Shown: one piece after another, positions 44,657 through 53,959 of the stretch
Position numbering within the stretch: position 1 is the first letter of the stretch
Layout: every line of letters starts with the position of its first letter
Notes under the pieces: model-generated
What the model was told of the DNA's origin: nothing
Databases searched by the model: none
The model's input: the letters and a program-made list of their open reading frames with translations, nothing else
Assembly: GCA_903822175.1 (NCBI GenBank)
Contig: CAIJOB010000009.1
Location: forward strand, 20,069-84,068
Length of the DNA: 64,000 nt
Reading direction: 5' to 3'
Source: an uncultured Alphaproteobacteria bacterium
GTDB lineage: Bacteria; Pseudomonadota; Alphaproteobacteria; Caulobacterales; Caulobacteraceae
Position numbers and translations under genes: made by a program

Positions 44657-45687
44657 CAGAGGCCCTTCGGCGGATAGGCGTGGCGGCGGCCCGCGGGGTC
44701 CTCGACCGCACCCTCGGACAGATAGTCCGGGCCCACCGGGACCTTTCCGTGGCCGCCCGGGATGTCGAGGATGTAGGTCGGCTGGCAGAGGCCCGAGACC
44801 GCGCCGCGCATCGCCCGCATCAGAATCTGGCCGTGCTCGACGGACGTCCGCAGGTGCGAGGTGCCGGGCGCCAGGTCCATGTGGTGCAGATAGTAGGGCT
44901 TGATCCGAGTCTCGACGAGAGCGCGCATCAGGGCGGTTAGCGTCTCCGGATCATCGTTGACCCCGGCCAGCAGCACGGTCTGGCCCAGCATCGGGATGCC
45001 CGCATCGACGATCCTGGCGCAGGCGGCGCGGGCGGCGGGCGTCAGCTCGCGGGCGTGGTTGGCGTGCAAGGCGACATAGGTGGTTTTGCCGGGCGCCTTG
45101 AGCGCCGCGACCAGCTCGTCGGTCACCATCTCCGGCGCCACGGCGGGCACGCGGGTGTGGAAGCGGACGATCTTCACGTGATCGATCTTCGCCAGCCGGG
45201 TCATGGCGTCGGCGACGCGGCGCGGCGACAGGATGAAGGGATCGCCGCCGGTGATGATCACCTCCCAGATGTCGGGCCGCTGTGCGATGTAGGCCATGGC
45301 GGCGTCGAGCTGGGCGGCATCCAGCGGGCGCAGACCGTCTGGTCCCACCATCTCGCGGCGGAAGCAGAAACGGCAGTAGACGGCGCAGGCGTGATTGAGC
45401 TTCAGCAGCACCCGGTCGGGATAGCGGTGGACCACACCCTCCACCGGCGAATGGGCGAAGTCGCCGATGGGATCGCCAGATTCGCCCGGCCGCAGGTCGA
45501 GTTCGGCTTCACTCGGCACGAACTGGCGCGCGATGGGGTCGTGTTCAGCTTCGATCAGTTCGGCCATGGCGGGCGTGATCGCCACGGCATACTGCGCCGC
45601 CACGCGCTCCAGCCCGACCAGGCGCTCAGCGGCGATCAGGCCAGCGTCGGCCAGCGCCTTTGCGCTTCTCAAGGTCTTGCTGGTCAT
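44656..45687 (-). CDS. epmB: EF-P (R)-beta-lysylation protein EpmB (lysine 2,3-aminomutase family)
   Basis: Radical SAM, PLP-dependent enzyme of 343 residues that makes (R)-beta-lysine for EF-P. The [4Fe-4S] motif is CAVYCRFCF (Cx3Cx2C). The PLP-binding and substrate segments are at the C-terminal side (YILDIPGGHGKVPVG). With epmA and efp in the same 4-kb region, the EF-P assignment is stronger than catabolic lysine aminomutase. The pseudouridine synthase follows in the same direction. Confidence 0.92.
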   Translation of the reverse strand: MTSKTLRSAKALADAGLIAAERLVGLERVAAQYAVAITPAMAELIEAEHDPIARQFVPSEAELDLRPGESGDPIGDFAHSPVEGVVHRYPDRVLLKLNHACAVYCRFCFRREMVGPDGLRPLDAAQLDAAMAYIAQRPDIWEVIITGGDPFILSPRRVADAMTRLAKIDHVKIVRFHTRVPAVAPEMVTDELVAALKAPGKTTYVALHANHARELTPAARAACARIVDAGIPMLGQTVLLAGVNDDPETLTALMRALVETRIKPYYLHHMDLAPGTSHLRTSVEHGQILMRAMRGAVSGLCQPTYILDIPGGHGKVPVGPDYLSEGAVEDPAGRRHAYPPKGL

Positions 45688-45790
45688 TCCGCGGGCTTAT
45701 GGGCCGCCTGCCCCCTCAGGTCAAAAATGTGCAGTTCCGCCGGCGGCGCTTTCCGTTAGGCGTGAAGGGCCTTCTTGGGGGATCGGCGGC

Positions 45791-47044
45791 ATGGCGGACG
45801 CTTCGAGCACAGCGATTGTCGACCCAACCGCCCGCGGAATCGCGCCGCCGCTCTGGGGGGTCGTCTTCCTGCCGGGTGGCCTGGGGATGGGATTTGTCAC
45901 CGTCACCCTGGGCTATCTACTGTCGCACCATGGCGTCAGCGTCGCGGCCATCGCCGCGATGGTGGCGATCTATATGCTGACGAACACCTGGAAGTTTTTC
46001 GCCGGCCCGATCATCGACACCAGCCTGACACCCAAGGCCTGGTACATCATCGGCATCGTCGTGGCGGCGCTGATCCAGGGGAGCTTTGCCTTTATCCCTC
46101 TCGGCCTCAGCGCCATGCCGTTGATCACCACGCTGGCCCTGGTGATCGGGGTCTTTCACATGGTGGCGGGGACCGCCGCATCGGCCGTGGTGGCGCGCAC
46201 GACAGCGCACGAAAAGCGCGGGTCCGTCGCCGGCTGGCAGAACTGCGGTAATCTCGGCGGCGTCGGCCTGGGCGGCGGCCTTGGCCTCTGGCTCGCCGAG
46301 CATGCCGGCGGCCAGGGCGCCGCGGCGCTGGCGCTGGCCGCTTTGAACCTCGCCTGCATCTGGCCGATCTCGATGATGCGGATTCCGCCGCGTCTGGCCG
46401 GCGCGCCGGCCGGTCAAAGGATCGCCGACGTGGGGCGAGGCCTTTGGGCCATGGCCAAGACTCGCAGCGGGGTGCTGGCGATGATCGCGGTGACAATTCC
46501 AGCCGGCCTCGGGTCGGCCACCTCGCTGCTGTCCAGCGTCGCGGGCGACTGGCGCGCGTCGGCCGACCTGGTGGCCCTGGTGCTGGGTGTGGCCACCGGC
46601 CTCGCCAATCTTCCGGGCTGCATCCTGGGTGGCTATCTCAGCGACATCTTCCCAAGGCGGATCGCCTTCATCTGGTCAGCCCTGGCCTTTGCCGCCGGCG
46701 AGGCCGCGATGGCGCTCGGCCCGCATACGCCGACCGCCTTCGCCGTCTTCGGGATTCTCAACGCCGTGCTGCTGGGCGTGGCCTGGGCGACGGTCGGCGC
46801 GGTGATCTTCGATCAGCTCTCGCCACGGGCCGCGGCGACGGTCGCTTCGGTGTTGAGCAGCCTTTGCAACGTGCCGGTCGTCGCTATGACGGCCCTCGTC
46901 GGCTCGGTCCAGGCCAGGCACGGGTCCACCGGCATGCTGCTGACCGAAGCCGTCGTTGGAGCCGGCGCGGTCATGGCCTACGGCCTGTTCGCCTGGCTAT
47001 GGAAGCCGGCAGGCGCGGGGGTCCTGCAGCCAGCCGCCGCCTAG
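45791..47044 (+). CDS. MFS transporter (AmpG/PAT-like)
   Basis: A major facilitator of 417 residues and about 12 TM segments. The layout (LGYLLSHHGVSVAAIAAMVAIYMLTNTWKFFAGPIIDT at the start, with a conserved Asp after TM2) recalls AmpG and the peptide-acetyl-CoA transporter group, which move muropeptides or siderophores; the substrate is not assigned. The ATG at 45791 is chosen as it starts shortly before the first TM. It sits between epmB and epmA and shares a 4-base convergent overlap with epmA. Confidence 0.85.
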   Translation: MADASSTAIVDPTARGIAPPLWGVVFLPGGLGMGFVTVTLGYLLSHHGVSVAAIAAMVAIYMLTNTWKFFAGPIIDTSLTPKAWYIIGIVVAALIQGSFAFIPLGLSAMPLITTLALVIGVFHMVAGTAASAVVARTTAHEKRGSVAGWQNCGNLGGVGLGGGLGLWLAEHAGGQGAAALALAALNLACIWPISMMRIPPRLAGAPAGQRIADVGRGLWAMAKTRSGVLAMIAVTIPAGLGSATSLLSSVAGDWRASADLVALVLGVATGLANLPGCILGGYLSDIFPRRIAFIWSALAFAAGEAAMALGPHTPTAFAVFGILNAVLLGVAWATVGAVIFDQLSPRAAATVASVLSSLCNVPVVAMTALVGSVQARHGSTGMLLTEAVVGAGAVMAYGLFAWLWKPAGAGVLQPAAA

Positions 47045-48078
47045 ACTTCGGCTACGGGCGCCCAGAGCACCTGTTCGATGCGGCTGGCCCCGGTCGCCAG
47101 CATGACCAGCCGGTCGAGGCCGAGCGCGCCGCCGCTGGCTTGGGGCATCGACGCCAGCGCGGTCAGGAAATCCTCGTCGATCGGATAGCGCTCGCCGTAG
47201 ACCCGTTGCTTCTCCGCCATCTCGGCCTCGAAACGGCGGCGCTGTTCGGCGGGATCAGTCAGTTCACCGAAGCAGTTGGCCAGTTCGACGCCGCAGGCAT
47301 AGAGCTCGAAGCGCTCGGCCACGCGAGGGTCCGACGCCTTGGGCCGCGCCAGCGCCGCCTCACTGACCGGATATTCGCAGAGGATGGTCGCGCGTTCGCG
47401 GCCGAGGTTGGGTTCGATCTTCTCCACCAGGATCCGGCTGAAGACATCCGCCCAGGTGTCGTCGGCGGCGATGCGGACGCCCTGCGCCTGGGCGGCGGCG
47501 GCCAGGGCGTCACGATCGTCGAGGCGGGCCAGGAGGTCGATCCCGGCGAACCGATCAAAGGCCTCCGCCAAGGTCACCCGCTCTGGTTCATCCGTCGGAT
47601 CAATGCTCTCGCCCCGAAAGCTCAACGTCTTCGATCCGGCGGTCTCCGCGGCCAGGGCCAGCAGGTCCGCGCAGTCGGCCATCAGAGTCTCGTAGGGCTC
47701 GCCGGTCCGATACCACTCCAGCAGGGTGAACTCGGGATGGTGCAGCGGGCCGCGCTCGCGGTTGCGCCAGACGCGGGCGAGTTCGAAGGTCCGGGGCTCG
47801 CCCGCCGCCAGTAGCTTCTTGGCCGCGAACTCCGGCGAGGTGCGCAGGTATAGCGGGGCGCGCACCCCGCTGAGGTCGATGGCCTCGGTGGCGAAGGCGT
47901 GCAGATGAGCCTCATTGCCGGGCGAGACCTGCAGGGCCGGCGTCTCGACCTCGACGAACTCGCGCGCCTCGAACCAGGCGCGGATGGCCGAGGTAATCCG
48001 ATTGCGCGCCAGCAGGAACGGCCGGCGATCGGCGTGCCGTTCCGGGGTCCACCAGGGCGAAGGCGATTGATCGGACAA
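47041..48078 (-). CDS. epmA: EF-P lysine aminoacylase EpmA (GenX/PoxA)
   Basis: Paralogue of the lysyl-tRNA synthetase catalytic core, 345 residues, which attaches beta-lysine to the conserved EF-P lysine. There is no anticodon-binding domain. Class II motifs are visible: motif 2 [23 protein letters not shown] and motif 3 [15 protein letters not shown]. The start codon faces efp, transcribed the other way from a shared 123-base gap. Confidence 0.96.
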   Translation of the reverse strand: MSDQSPSPWWTPERHADRRPFLLARNRITSAIRAWFEAREFVEVETPALQVSPGNEAHLHAFATEAIDLSGVRAPLYLRTSPEFAAKKLLAAGEPRTFELARVWRNRERGPLHHPEFTLLEWYRTGEPYETLMADCADLLALAAETAGSKTLSFRGESIDPTDEPERVTLAEAFDRFAGIDLLARLDDRDALAAAAQAQGVRIAADDTWADVFSRILVEKIEPNLGRERATILCEYPVSEAALARPKASDPRVAERFELYACGVELANCFGELTDPAEQRRRFEAEMAEKQRVYGERYPIDEDFLTALASMPQASGGALGLDRLVMLATGASRIEQVLWAPVAEV

Positions 48079-48201
48079 AGGGGCTGCGACCGGCTATGGG
48101 GTGGCGAAATCAGCGCCAATCGCTATAGGGGCGCGACAAGAAATTCATCAGCGGAATCGCGCGAGCTTACAGCGCGACCGCCGTGCCTAAGGAATATCCG
48201 T

Positions 48202-48768
48202 TTGAAAGTAGCCGCCAGCTCGCTCCGCAAGGGCGCCGTCGTCGACATGGAGGGCAAGCTCTACGTCGTGCTCACCGCCGAGAATATCCACCCCGGCAAA
48301 GGCACCCCGGTGACCCAGCTGAACATGCGCCGCATCTCCGACGGGGTGAAGGTTTCGGAGCGGTGGCGGACGACGGAACAGGTCGAGCGCGCCTTCGTCG
48401 ACGACCGCAACTTCACTTTCCTCTACGCCGACGGCGAAGGGTTCCACTTCATGAACCCTGAGAACTACGACCAGGTGGTCTGCACGCCCGACGTGGTCGG
48501 CGACGCCGAGGCCTGGCTGCAGGACGGCATGACGGTGATGCTCTCGACGCACGACGGCGTGCCGATCGCGCTTGAGCTGCCGCGCCTGCTAACGCTGGAA
48601 ATCACCGAGACCGAGCCGGCGGTGAAGAACCAGACCGCGTCCTCGTCCTACAAGCCCGCCATTCTGTCGAACGGCGCCCGCATCCTGGTCCCGCCCTACA
48701 TCGCCGCCGGCACCCGGGTCGTGGTCCTGACCGAGGACTTCTCTTACCACGAGCGCGCCAAGGACTAG
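48202..48768 (+). CDS. efp: translation elongation factor P
   Basis: Helps ribosomes through polyproline stretches; 188 residues, the usual length of three beta-barrel domains. The modification loop IHPGKGTPV carries Lys33, the expected target of EpmA and EpmB. The start is TTG at 48202: it has an AAGGAA site seven bases upstream and gives the standard N-terminus [10 protein letters not shown], while no ATG lies nearby in frame before conserved sequence. Confidence 0.97.
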   Translation: MKVAASSLRKGAVVDMEGKLYVVLTAENIHPGKGTPVTQLNMRRISDGVKVSERWRTTEQVERAFVDDRNFTFLYADGEGFHFMNPENYDQVVCTPDVVGDAEAWLQDGMTVMLSTHDGVPIALELPRLLTLEITETEPAVKNQTASSSYKPAILSNGARILVPPYIAAGTRVVVLTEDFSYHERAKD

Positions 48769-48808
48769 GGCGCGCGTTCCCCTCCCGTTCCGGGCAGGGA
48801 TGCTAGGG

Positions 48809-49567
48809 CTAGGCGAAGGTCCGCCGGCGGCGTCGAAGAGCTGCGCCGGCCAGGCCGAAGCCCGCGATCATCAGCGCCCAGGCGTCGGGTTCCGGCACGG
48901 CCTGCACCGTGACCGTGCCCTCGCCGATGCTGACGCTGGTGTCCATGAAACTGCCATCCGCAAAGCTGAGACCGTAGTCGAAGCCGAAGCCTCCATATTC
49001 CCCGGGGCTCCCATCAAGGCTGGGGAAGTGGTTCAGGTCGTGTCCAGCCAGCGCGCCGTCAGTCGCGAAGGCGCCGGCGCCGAAGTCCATGGTGTAGGTG
49101 GATTGCCCGTCGGGGCTGCTCCAGACGGCGCCGATGGTCTGCTCATAGACCTCGTCGTAGCGGTCGATCTCGCCCAAAAAAAAGATGTCCGGGTTCGCGC
49201 ATTTGCCAAACGTGGCGCAGGAAATGGTGACATCGCCGACCGTGAGGCTGGCCGCCAGGATCGGGGAACTGGCGAAGGCGCCGGCCGTGATGGTCGAGAG
49301 GGCGCCGGGCGGCAGTCCCTGGATGAGCGTCGTGACCGTCGACGCCCCTGGCCTCGGCGTGGTGTCAATCAGGAAGGTCGCCGTCGCCGTCTGTCCATCC
49401 AGGGGGATCACGCTGCTGAACAGGCCGAAGTCGTCTTGCGTGTACTGGGTCGTCCCGGTGTAGGTGACCAGGAATATGTTCGCTGAGGCGGCGCTCGCCG
49501 CAAATCCCAGCCCCGCCGCCGCAACGATCGCGGCCCCGATCTTCAGTTGCGTCTGTAATCTGACCAT
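48809..49567 (-). CDS. PEP-CTERM sorting domain protein
   Basis: A 252-residue exported protein with signal peptide (KIGAAIVAAAGLGFAASAASA) and a C-terminal PEP-CTERM signal: VPEPDAWALMIAGFGLAGAALRRRR, a PEP motif, a TM segment and an Arg cluster. Such proteins are processed by an exosortase and usually end in the outer surface or extracellular matrix. The body (30-220) is strand-rich and unclassified. No exosortase gene is in the window. Two dyads lie upstream. Confidence 0.88.
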   Translation of the reverse strand: MVRLQTQLKIGAAIVAAAGLGFAASAASANIFLVTYTGTTQYTQDDFGLFSSVIPLDGQTATATFLIDTTPRPGASTVTTLIQGLPPGALSTITAGAFASSPILAASLTVGDVTISCATFGKCANPDIFFLGEIDRYDEVYEQTIGAVWSSPDGQSTYTMDFGAGAFATDGALAGHDLNHFPSLDGSPGEYGGFGFDYGLSFADGSFMDTSVSIGEGTVTVQAVPEPDAWALMIAGFGLAGAALRRRRRTFA

Positions 49568-49642
49568 CGCCCAGCCTCCGTAGCCGCCCGGCGAGGGCGC
49601 ACTAACAGCGGAGCTACCACGCCGCGGGGGCGATTTGTATTG

Positions 49643-49678
49643 GACTAAAGTCCTAAGACCTTCCCCTGACAGGGGAAT
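49643..49678. promoter_or_regulatory. two adjacent dyads upstream of the PEP-CTERM gene
   Basis: GGACT-AA-AGTCC (49643-49654) and TTCCCCTG-A-CAGGGGAA (49662-49678) are perfect inverted repeats 7 bases apart. They lie between the anmK stop (49697) and the PEP-CTERM start (49567), both on the minus strand. The longer dyad could end anmK transcription; the shorter one could be an operator for the PEP-CTERM gene. Confidence 0.45.
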
Positions 49679-49696
49679 TCGTCCGCCGCGCGGGCC

Positions 49697-50803
49697 CTAA
49701 CCCTCCACGATCCGCCCGCCGGTCATCGGACGCGGCACGCCTGTCGTCTTGGGGAAACTGATCGGCAGGCCCTTGGCACACCGAGCGGCCAGATAAGCGA
49801 AGGCTTCGGCCTCGATGGAGTCGCCGCGCCAGCCGTGGTCCTCGGCGGTCTTGACCGGCATGGGCAGGCGGGCGGCGAGCGCCTTCATGATCTCCGGGTT
49901 GTGACGGCCCCCGCCGCAGACGATCAGCTCGGTCGGCGTTTCGCCCATCATCGCAAAGCCCAGCCGCACCGCCTCGGCCATGAAGGCCACCAGGGTCGCG
50001 GCCGCGTCCTCAAGCTCCAGCGGCTCCAGCGGCTCCAGCGAGAAATCGAAGCGGTCCAGCGACTTGGGCGGCGGCGCGGCGAAATAGGGGTGCCCCAACA
50101 GGCCCGCCAGCACCCCCTCATTGACCCGCCCCACGCTGGCGTAGCGGCCCTTGTCGTCGAAGCGGCCAGCGCCCCTCGCCTGCACCATCAGGTCGATCAT
50201 GCCGTTGCCGGGGCCGGTGTCGAAGGCGGCGATCTCGTCGCCACCCGACCAGAAGGTGACATTGGCCACGCCGCCGATGTTCAGCACCGCCAGCGGCGCG
50301 CTGAGCCCCGACGCCACCGCGCGGGCCAAGTGGTAGATCGGCGCCAGCGGCGCGCCCTCGCCGCCCGCGGCCACATCGGCGGTGCGGAAGTCATGGGCCA
50401 CCGGTACGCCAGACTTGCGCGCCAGCAGGCCGGCGTCGCCCAGTTGCATGGTGCGGCCCAGGCGATCCGGCTGAGGGCGCTCGTGCAGCACCGTCTGGCC
50501 GTGCATGCCGATCAGGTCGATGTCCGACCATTTGAGGCTGTTGGCGGCCAGGAATTCCTCAGCCGCGGCGAAATGCTCCTCGGCGCCCGCCGTCGCCGCG
50601 TCGGCGAAGATCGCCGGCTCCGGCGTTCCGCGCGCCCAGGTCAGGGCCTGCTTCGTCGCCTCCAGCATGATGTCGCGGGTGGCGTCGGTCAGCTTGCGCT
50701 CGCCGGCCGGCCCGAAGGCCGAGATCGTCTCGCCGTCGGTCTCCAGCACCGCCATGTCGACGGCGTCTAAGGAGGTTCCGGTCATGAAGCCCAGCACGCG
50801 CAT
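49697..50803 (-). CDS. anmK: anhydro-N-acetylmuramic acid kinase AnmK
   Basis: Opens and phosphorylates 1,6-anhydro-MurNAc to MurNAc-6-phosphate in cell-wall recycling; 368 residues. The N-terminus VLGFMTGTSLDAVDMAVLE and the central LNIGGVANVTFW and DTGPGNGMIDLMVQ are diagnostic of the ASKHA-fold kinase family. The proteobacterial pathway would continue with MurQ or the MurU-type route, not seen here. Confidence 0.96.
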   Translation of the reverse strand: MRVLGFMTGTSLDAVDMAVLETDGETISAFGPAGERKLTDATRDIMLEATKQALTWARGTPEPAIFADAATAGAEEHFAAAEEFLAANSLKWSDIDLIGMHGQTVLHERPQPDRLGRTMQLGDAGLLARKSGVPVAHDFRTADVAAGGEGAPLAPIYHLARAVASGLSAPLAVLNIGGVANVTFWSGGDEIAAFDTGPGNGMIDLMVQARGAGRFDDKGRYASVGRVNEGVLAGLLGHPYFAAPPPKSLDRFDFSLEPLEPLELEDAAATLVAFMAEAVRLGFAMMGETPTELIVCGGGRHNPEIMKALAARLPMPVKTAEDHGWRGDSIEAEAFAYLAARCAKGLPISFPKTTGVPRPMTGGRIVEG

Positions 50804-50988
50804 GCGGCTTGACTGCCATGGTCCGCGCCCGTAGTCAGCCCGCCATGTTCGGCGCCTCCGCCCTCACCGGCCGCTATTACCGCCTGCCCTAGCCGCAGGC
50901 CGCCGATCCGACGCGCCTGCCCACCCGGCCGGCGCATCGTCCGAACAGACCCATCCAGCGCCGGCCTCCTCACTCAGAAGGAGCCGCC

Positions 50989-52311
50989 ATGTCTCTCGAA
51001 CTTTCCGCCGGGCCCGTGCTAGAGCCCGGCCAGCAGACCACCGAGAATCCCCGAATGTCCGACCAGCCTTTCAAGTCCGAGTTCCTGCGCGTGATGCAGG
51101 ACCGCGGCTACATCCACCAGATCTCCCACCCGGAGGAACTGGACGCGGCGGCGTCGAACGGCGTGGTCACCGGCTACATCGGCTACGACGCCACTGCGCC
51201 GTCGCTGCACGTGGGCAACCTGATCACCATCATGATGCTGCGCCGCCTGCAGCAGACCGGCCACAAGCCGATCGTCATCGTCGGCGGCGGCACCACCAAG
51301 GTCGGCGATCCGTCCGGCAAGGACGAAACGCGGCAGTTGCGCACCCACGACGAGATCCAGGCCAATATCGCCAGCCAGAAACACGCCTTCGCCAAGTTCC
51401 TGAAATTCGGCGACGGGCCGACCGATGCGATCATGGTCGACAATGACGAGTGGCTGTCGAAGCTCGGCTACATCGAGTTCCTGCGCGACTACGGCGTGCA
51501 TTTCACGATCAACCGCATGCTGGCGTTCGATAGCGTAAAGCTGCGCCTCGACCGCGAGCAGCCGCTGACCTTCATCGAATTCAACTACATGCTGATGCAG
51601 GCCACCGACTTTCTGGAGCTGAACCGCCGCTACGCCTGCACCCTGCAGATGGGCGGCTCGGACCAGTGGGGCAACATCCTGAACGGGGTGGAGCTGATCC
51701 GGCGCGTGGACCAGAAACCGGCCTTCGCGCTGACGACGCCCCTGCTGGCGACCTCGTCCGGCGCCAAGATGGGCAAGACGGCGCAGGGCGCGGTCTGGCT
51801 GAACGCCGACCTGCTCAGCGCCTACGACTACTGGCAGTTCTGGCGGAACACCGAGGACGGCGACGTGGGCCGGTTCCTGAAGCTCTACACCGACCTGCCG
51901 CTGGACGAGATCGCCAGGCTTGAGGCGCTGGAAGGCGCCGCGATCAACGACGCCAAGAAGGTGCTGGCCAACGCGGCGACCACCCTGCTGCACGGCGCCG
52001 AGGAAGCCGCCAAGGCGGCCGGCGCGGCGGATGCGGCCTTCGTGCAGGGCAAGCTCTCCGACGACCTGCCGACCTATGAGGTTCCGGCAGCCGAGCTGTC
52101 GGCCGGCATCGTCCTGGCGGCGCTGGCCGAGGCCGCGGGCCTGGCGGGTTCGCGGGGCGAGGCCCGGCGCCTGGCGCAGGGCGGCGGCTTGCGGGTCAAT
52201 GACAAGGCCGAGCCCGACGCCAACCGCACGGTCACCGACGCCGACCTGGTGGACGGCGTCGTAAAGCTGGCCGCCGGCAAGAAGAAGATCGTCCTGGTGA
52301 AGCCCGTCTGA
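50989..52311 (+). CDS. tyrS: tyrosyl-tRNA synthetase
   Basis: Class I synthetase charging tRNA-Tyr; 440 residues from the start used here. The HIGH-type motif is SLHVGNL and the KMSKS-type motif is KMGKTA; Tyr-specific text is [12 protein letters not shown] and TYACTLQ-like RYACTLQMG. The C-terminal S4 domain ([16 protein letters not shown]) binds tRNA. Start choice: ATG at 50989 has an excellent AGAAGGAG site five bases upstream but adds 22 unusual residues; ATG at 51055 gives the classical N-terminus with a poor site. Confidence 0.95.
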   Translation: MSLELSAGPVLEPGQQTTENPRMSDQPFKSEFLRVMQDRGYIHQISHPEELDAAASNGVVTGYIGYDATAPSLHVGNLITIMMLRRLQQTGHKPIVIVGGGTTKVGDPSGKDETRQLRTHDEIQANIASQKHAFAKFLKFGDGPTDAIMVDNDEWLSKLGYIEFLRDYGVHFTINRMLAFDSVKLRLDREQPLTFIEFNYMLMQATDFLELNRRYACTLQMGGSDQWGNILNGVELIRRVDQKPAFALTTPLLATSSGAKMGKTAQGAVWLNADLLSAYDYWQFWRNTEDGDVGRFLKLYTDLPLDEIARLEALEGAAINDAKKVLANAATTLLHGAEEAAKAAGAADAAFVQGKLSDDLPTYEVPAAELSAGIVLAALAEAAGLAGSRGEARRLAQGGGLRVNDKAEPDANRTVTDADLVDGVVKLAAGKKKIVLVKPV

Positions 52312-52322
52312 GGAGAGCCGAA

Positions 52323-52784
52323 ATGCCGAAGATCGCCGAGGGCGCCAAGGCGCCGGCCTGGGAAATGGAAAGCGCGGGCGGGCCGATCCGGTCCGCCGAC
52401 TACGCGGGCAAGACCTATGTGCTGTTCTTCTATCCGAAGGACGATACGCCTGGCTGCACCAACGAGAACAAGGACTTCACTGCGCTGGCCGGCGATTTCG
52501 CCAAGGCCGGGGTCGCCCTGGTCGGGGCGTCGAAGGACAGCCTGAAGGCCCACGAGAAGTTCACGGGGAAGTATGGCCTGACCGTCCCGCTCGGCTCAGA
52601 TCCCGAGGGCAAGGTCATCGAGGCCTTCGAGAGCTGGGTCGAAAAGAAGCTCTACGGCCGCGAATATATGGGCATCGACCGCTCGACTTTCCTGATCCAG
52701 GACGGCGTCATCAAGGGCATCTGGCGCAAGGTGAAGGTGGCCGGCCACGCCCAGGCGGTGCTGGACGCGGCCAAGGCGCTGTAA
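52323..52784 (+). CDS. bcp: Bcp/PrxQ-type peroxiredoxin with a single cysteine
   Basis: Thiol peroxidase of 153 residues reducing hydroperoxides. The peroxidatic cysteine is in DDTPGCTNEN (Cys45). It is the only cysteine in the protein, so the resolving Cys usually five residues later is missing and the enzyme must be a 1-Cys type that needs an outside thiol for recycling. The gene is 11 bases after tyrS and may be co-transcribed. Confidence 0.93.
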   Translation: MPKIAEGAKAPAWEMESAGGPIRSADYAGKTYVLFFYPKDDTPGCTNENKDFTALAGDFAKAGVALVGASKDSLKAHEKFTGKYGLTVPLGSDPEGKVIEAFESWVEKKLYGREYMGIDRSTFLIQDGVIKGIWRKVKVAGHAQAVLDAAKAL

Positions 52785-52792
52785 GCACCGCG

Positions 52793-53689
52793 ATGCGTTC
52801 TGGCGCTCCGGACCACTTCGTCCAGCCGCGATTTCCCTGGCTGATTTTCATCGGCAGTTCGCTCGCCGCCACGCTGACAGGGTGCTGGGTGGCGGCGGCG
52901 CACGGCGCGCCCGCCTCCTCCTGGGCCCTGAACATCGCGGCCTGGGGCGTCGGCGCGCTTGTGGCGGCAGTGATCTCGCGCGGCGGGCTCGGGCTCGGGC
53001 GCTGGTGGCCCACCCTCTCGCTTTTGGGACTGGCGGCGACGTTCCTCTCGCCCGGCCTGTCTGGCGTCCATCGCTGGATCCAACTGGGGCCAGTTCGCCT
53101 GAACGGCGCTGAACTGTTTCTCCCGGCCATGATCGTCACGCTGGCGGCCCGGCGCCGCTCTCCGCTTGTCACCCTCCTAGTCCCGGTCGCGGCCATGATC
53201 GTGCTGGCGTGGCAGCCCGACGCCTCGCAAGCGGCCGCCCTCGCTGGCGGGTCCATCGTCGCGATGACCGTTGTGGACGGGAATAGGCCGCGACGGATCG
53301 TCGGCGCGTTGCTCTTCGTGGCGCTCGCCGTGGTCGCCTGCCTGCGGCCCGATCCGCTGGCGCCCGTGCCCTACGTCGAAGGCATCATCCAGCTCGCCGC
53401 GGCGGCGTCGGTCCTGGCCGCCGGCCTCGCCGTCGTGGGCTTGGCTGGCGCAGCGCTCGCGCCGCTTCTCCTGGCGCGCCTGGGGTCCACGGCTGAAGAC
53501 TTCACGCCGCTCAAGGCCGCCGCCTACGGCCTGACGACCTACCTCGCCGTATCTGCCGCGGCGCCCGCATTCGGCGCTTTCCCTGTGCCTCTGGTCGGTA
53601 TGGGGGTAAGCCCCATCCTCGGCGTCTGGATAGGTTTCGGCTGCCTGATGGCGTTGAGCCGCAGATCTCCGGGGCTGGCCGTCAGCTAA
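52793..53689 (+). CDS. short SEDS-like (FtsW/RodA-related) membrane protein
   Basis: A polytopic membrane protein of 298 residues with about eight TM segments. I see patterns of the FtsW/RodA/SpoVE family: HRWIQLGPVRLNGAEL at 93-107 (compare RWLxLGPxxFQPSEL), WQPDASQ at 140-146 (compare LQPDLGT), RPDPLAPVPYVEGIIQ at 185-200, and near the end FPVPLVGMGVSPILGVWIGFG (compare LPLPFVSYGGSSLL). It is about 100 residues shorter than FtsW or RodA, and the long extracellular loop with the catalytic Asp appears shortened or lost. Glycosyltransferase activity is therefore doubtful. It precedes the M23 peptidase and bactofilin genes. Confidence 0.65.
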   Translation: MRSGAPDHFVQPRFPWLIFIGSSLAATLTGCWVAAAHGAPASSWALNIAAWGVGALVAAVISRGGLGLGRWWPTLSLLGLAATFLSPGLSGVHRWIQLGPVRLNGAELFLPAMIVTLAARRRSPLVTLLVPVAAMIVLAWQPDASQAAALAGGSIVAMTVVDGNRPRRIVGALLFVALAVVACLRPDPLAPVPYVEGIIQLAAAASVLAAGLAVVGLAGAALAPLLLARLGSTAEDFTPLKAAAYGLTTYLAVSAAAPAFGAFPVPLVGMGVSPILGVWIGFGCLMALSRRSPGLAVS

Positions 53690-53933
53690 ACCGGTTTCCT
53701 CAGACGCGACCTGGCGTCGCATGGCGGGCGGCTCAAGGCGGCGCGGCGCGGGCGACCGGCGCGCGGTTTTTCCGCGTTTCCTTAGGCGTTTCGGAAGCCT
53801 GGAGCCCACCCTCTCCGGTGACCGCGTTCACCGAACAGACGCCCTGGTTCACGGTTGCGTTAAGCTTGTTCCCAAACCGAGCGCAAACCGTCTTGCGCCC
53901 CCGGAAAATCTCGTCGCATATCGCCGAGGTTCC

Positions 53934-53947
53934 TCGGGGTTCGGGAC
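53934..53947. repeat. 6-bp dyad upstream of the M23 peptidase gene
   Basis: CCGAGG-TT-CCTCGG is a perfect inverted repeat ending 13 bases before the M23 start codon, so it could occlude the ribosome site as an RNA hairpin. The remaining gap from 53690 holds no recognisable gene. Confidence 0.35.
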
Positions 53948-53959
53948 TTCAACCATCAG

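Noticed and set aside
50818..50892. 24-codon frame upstream of tyrS
   Set aside because: No ribosome site and no known attenuator structure; too short to support by eye.
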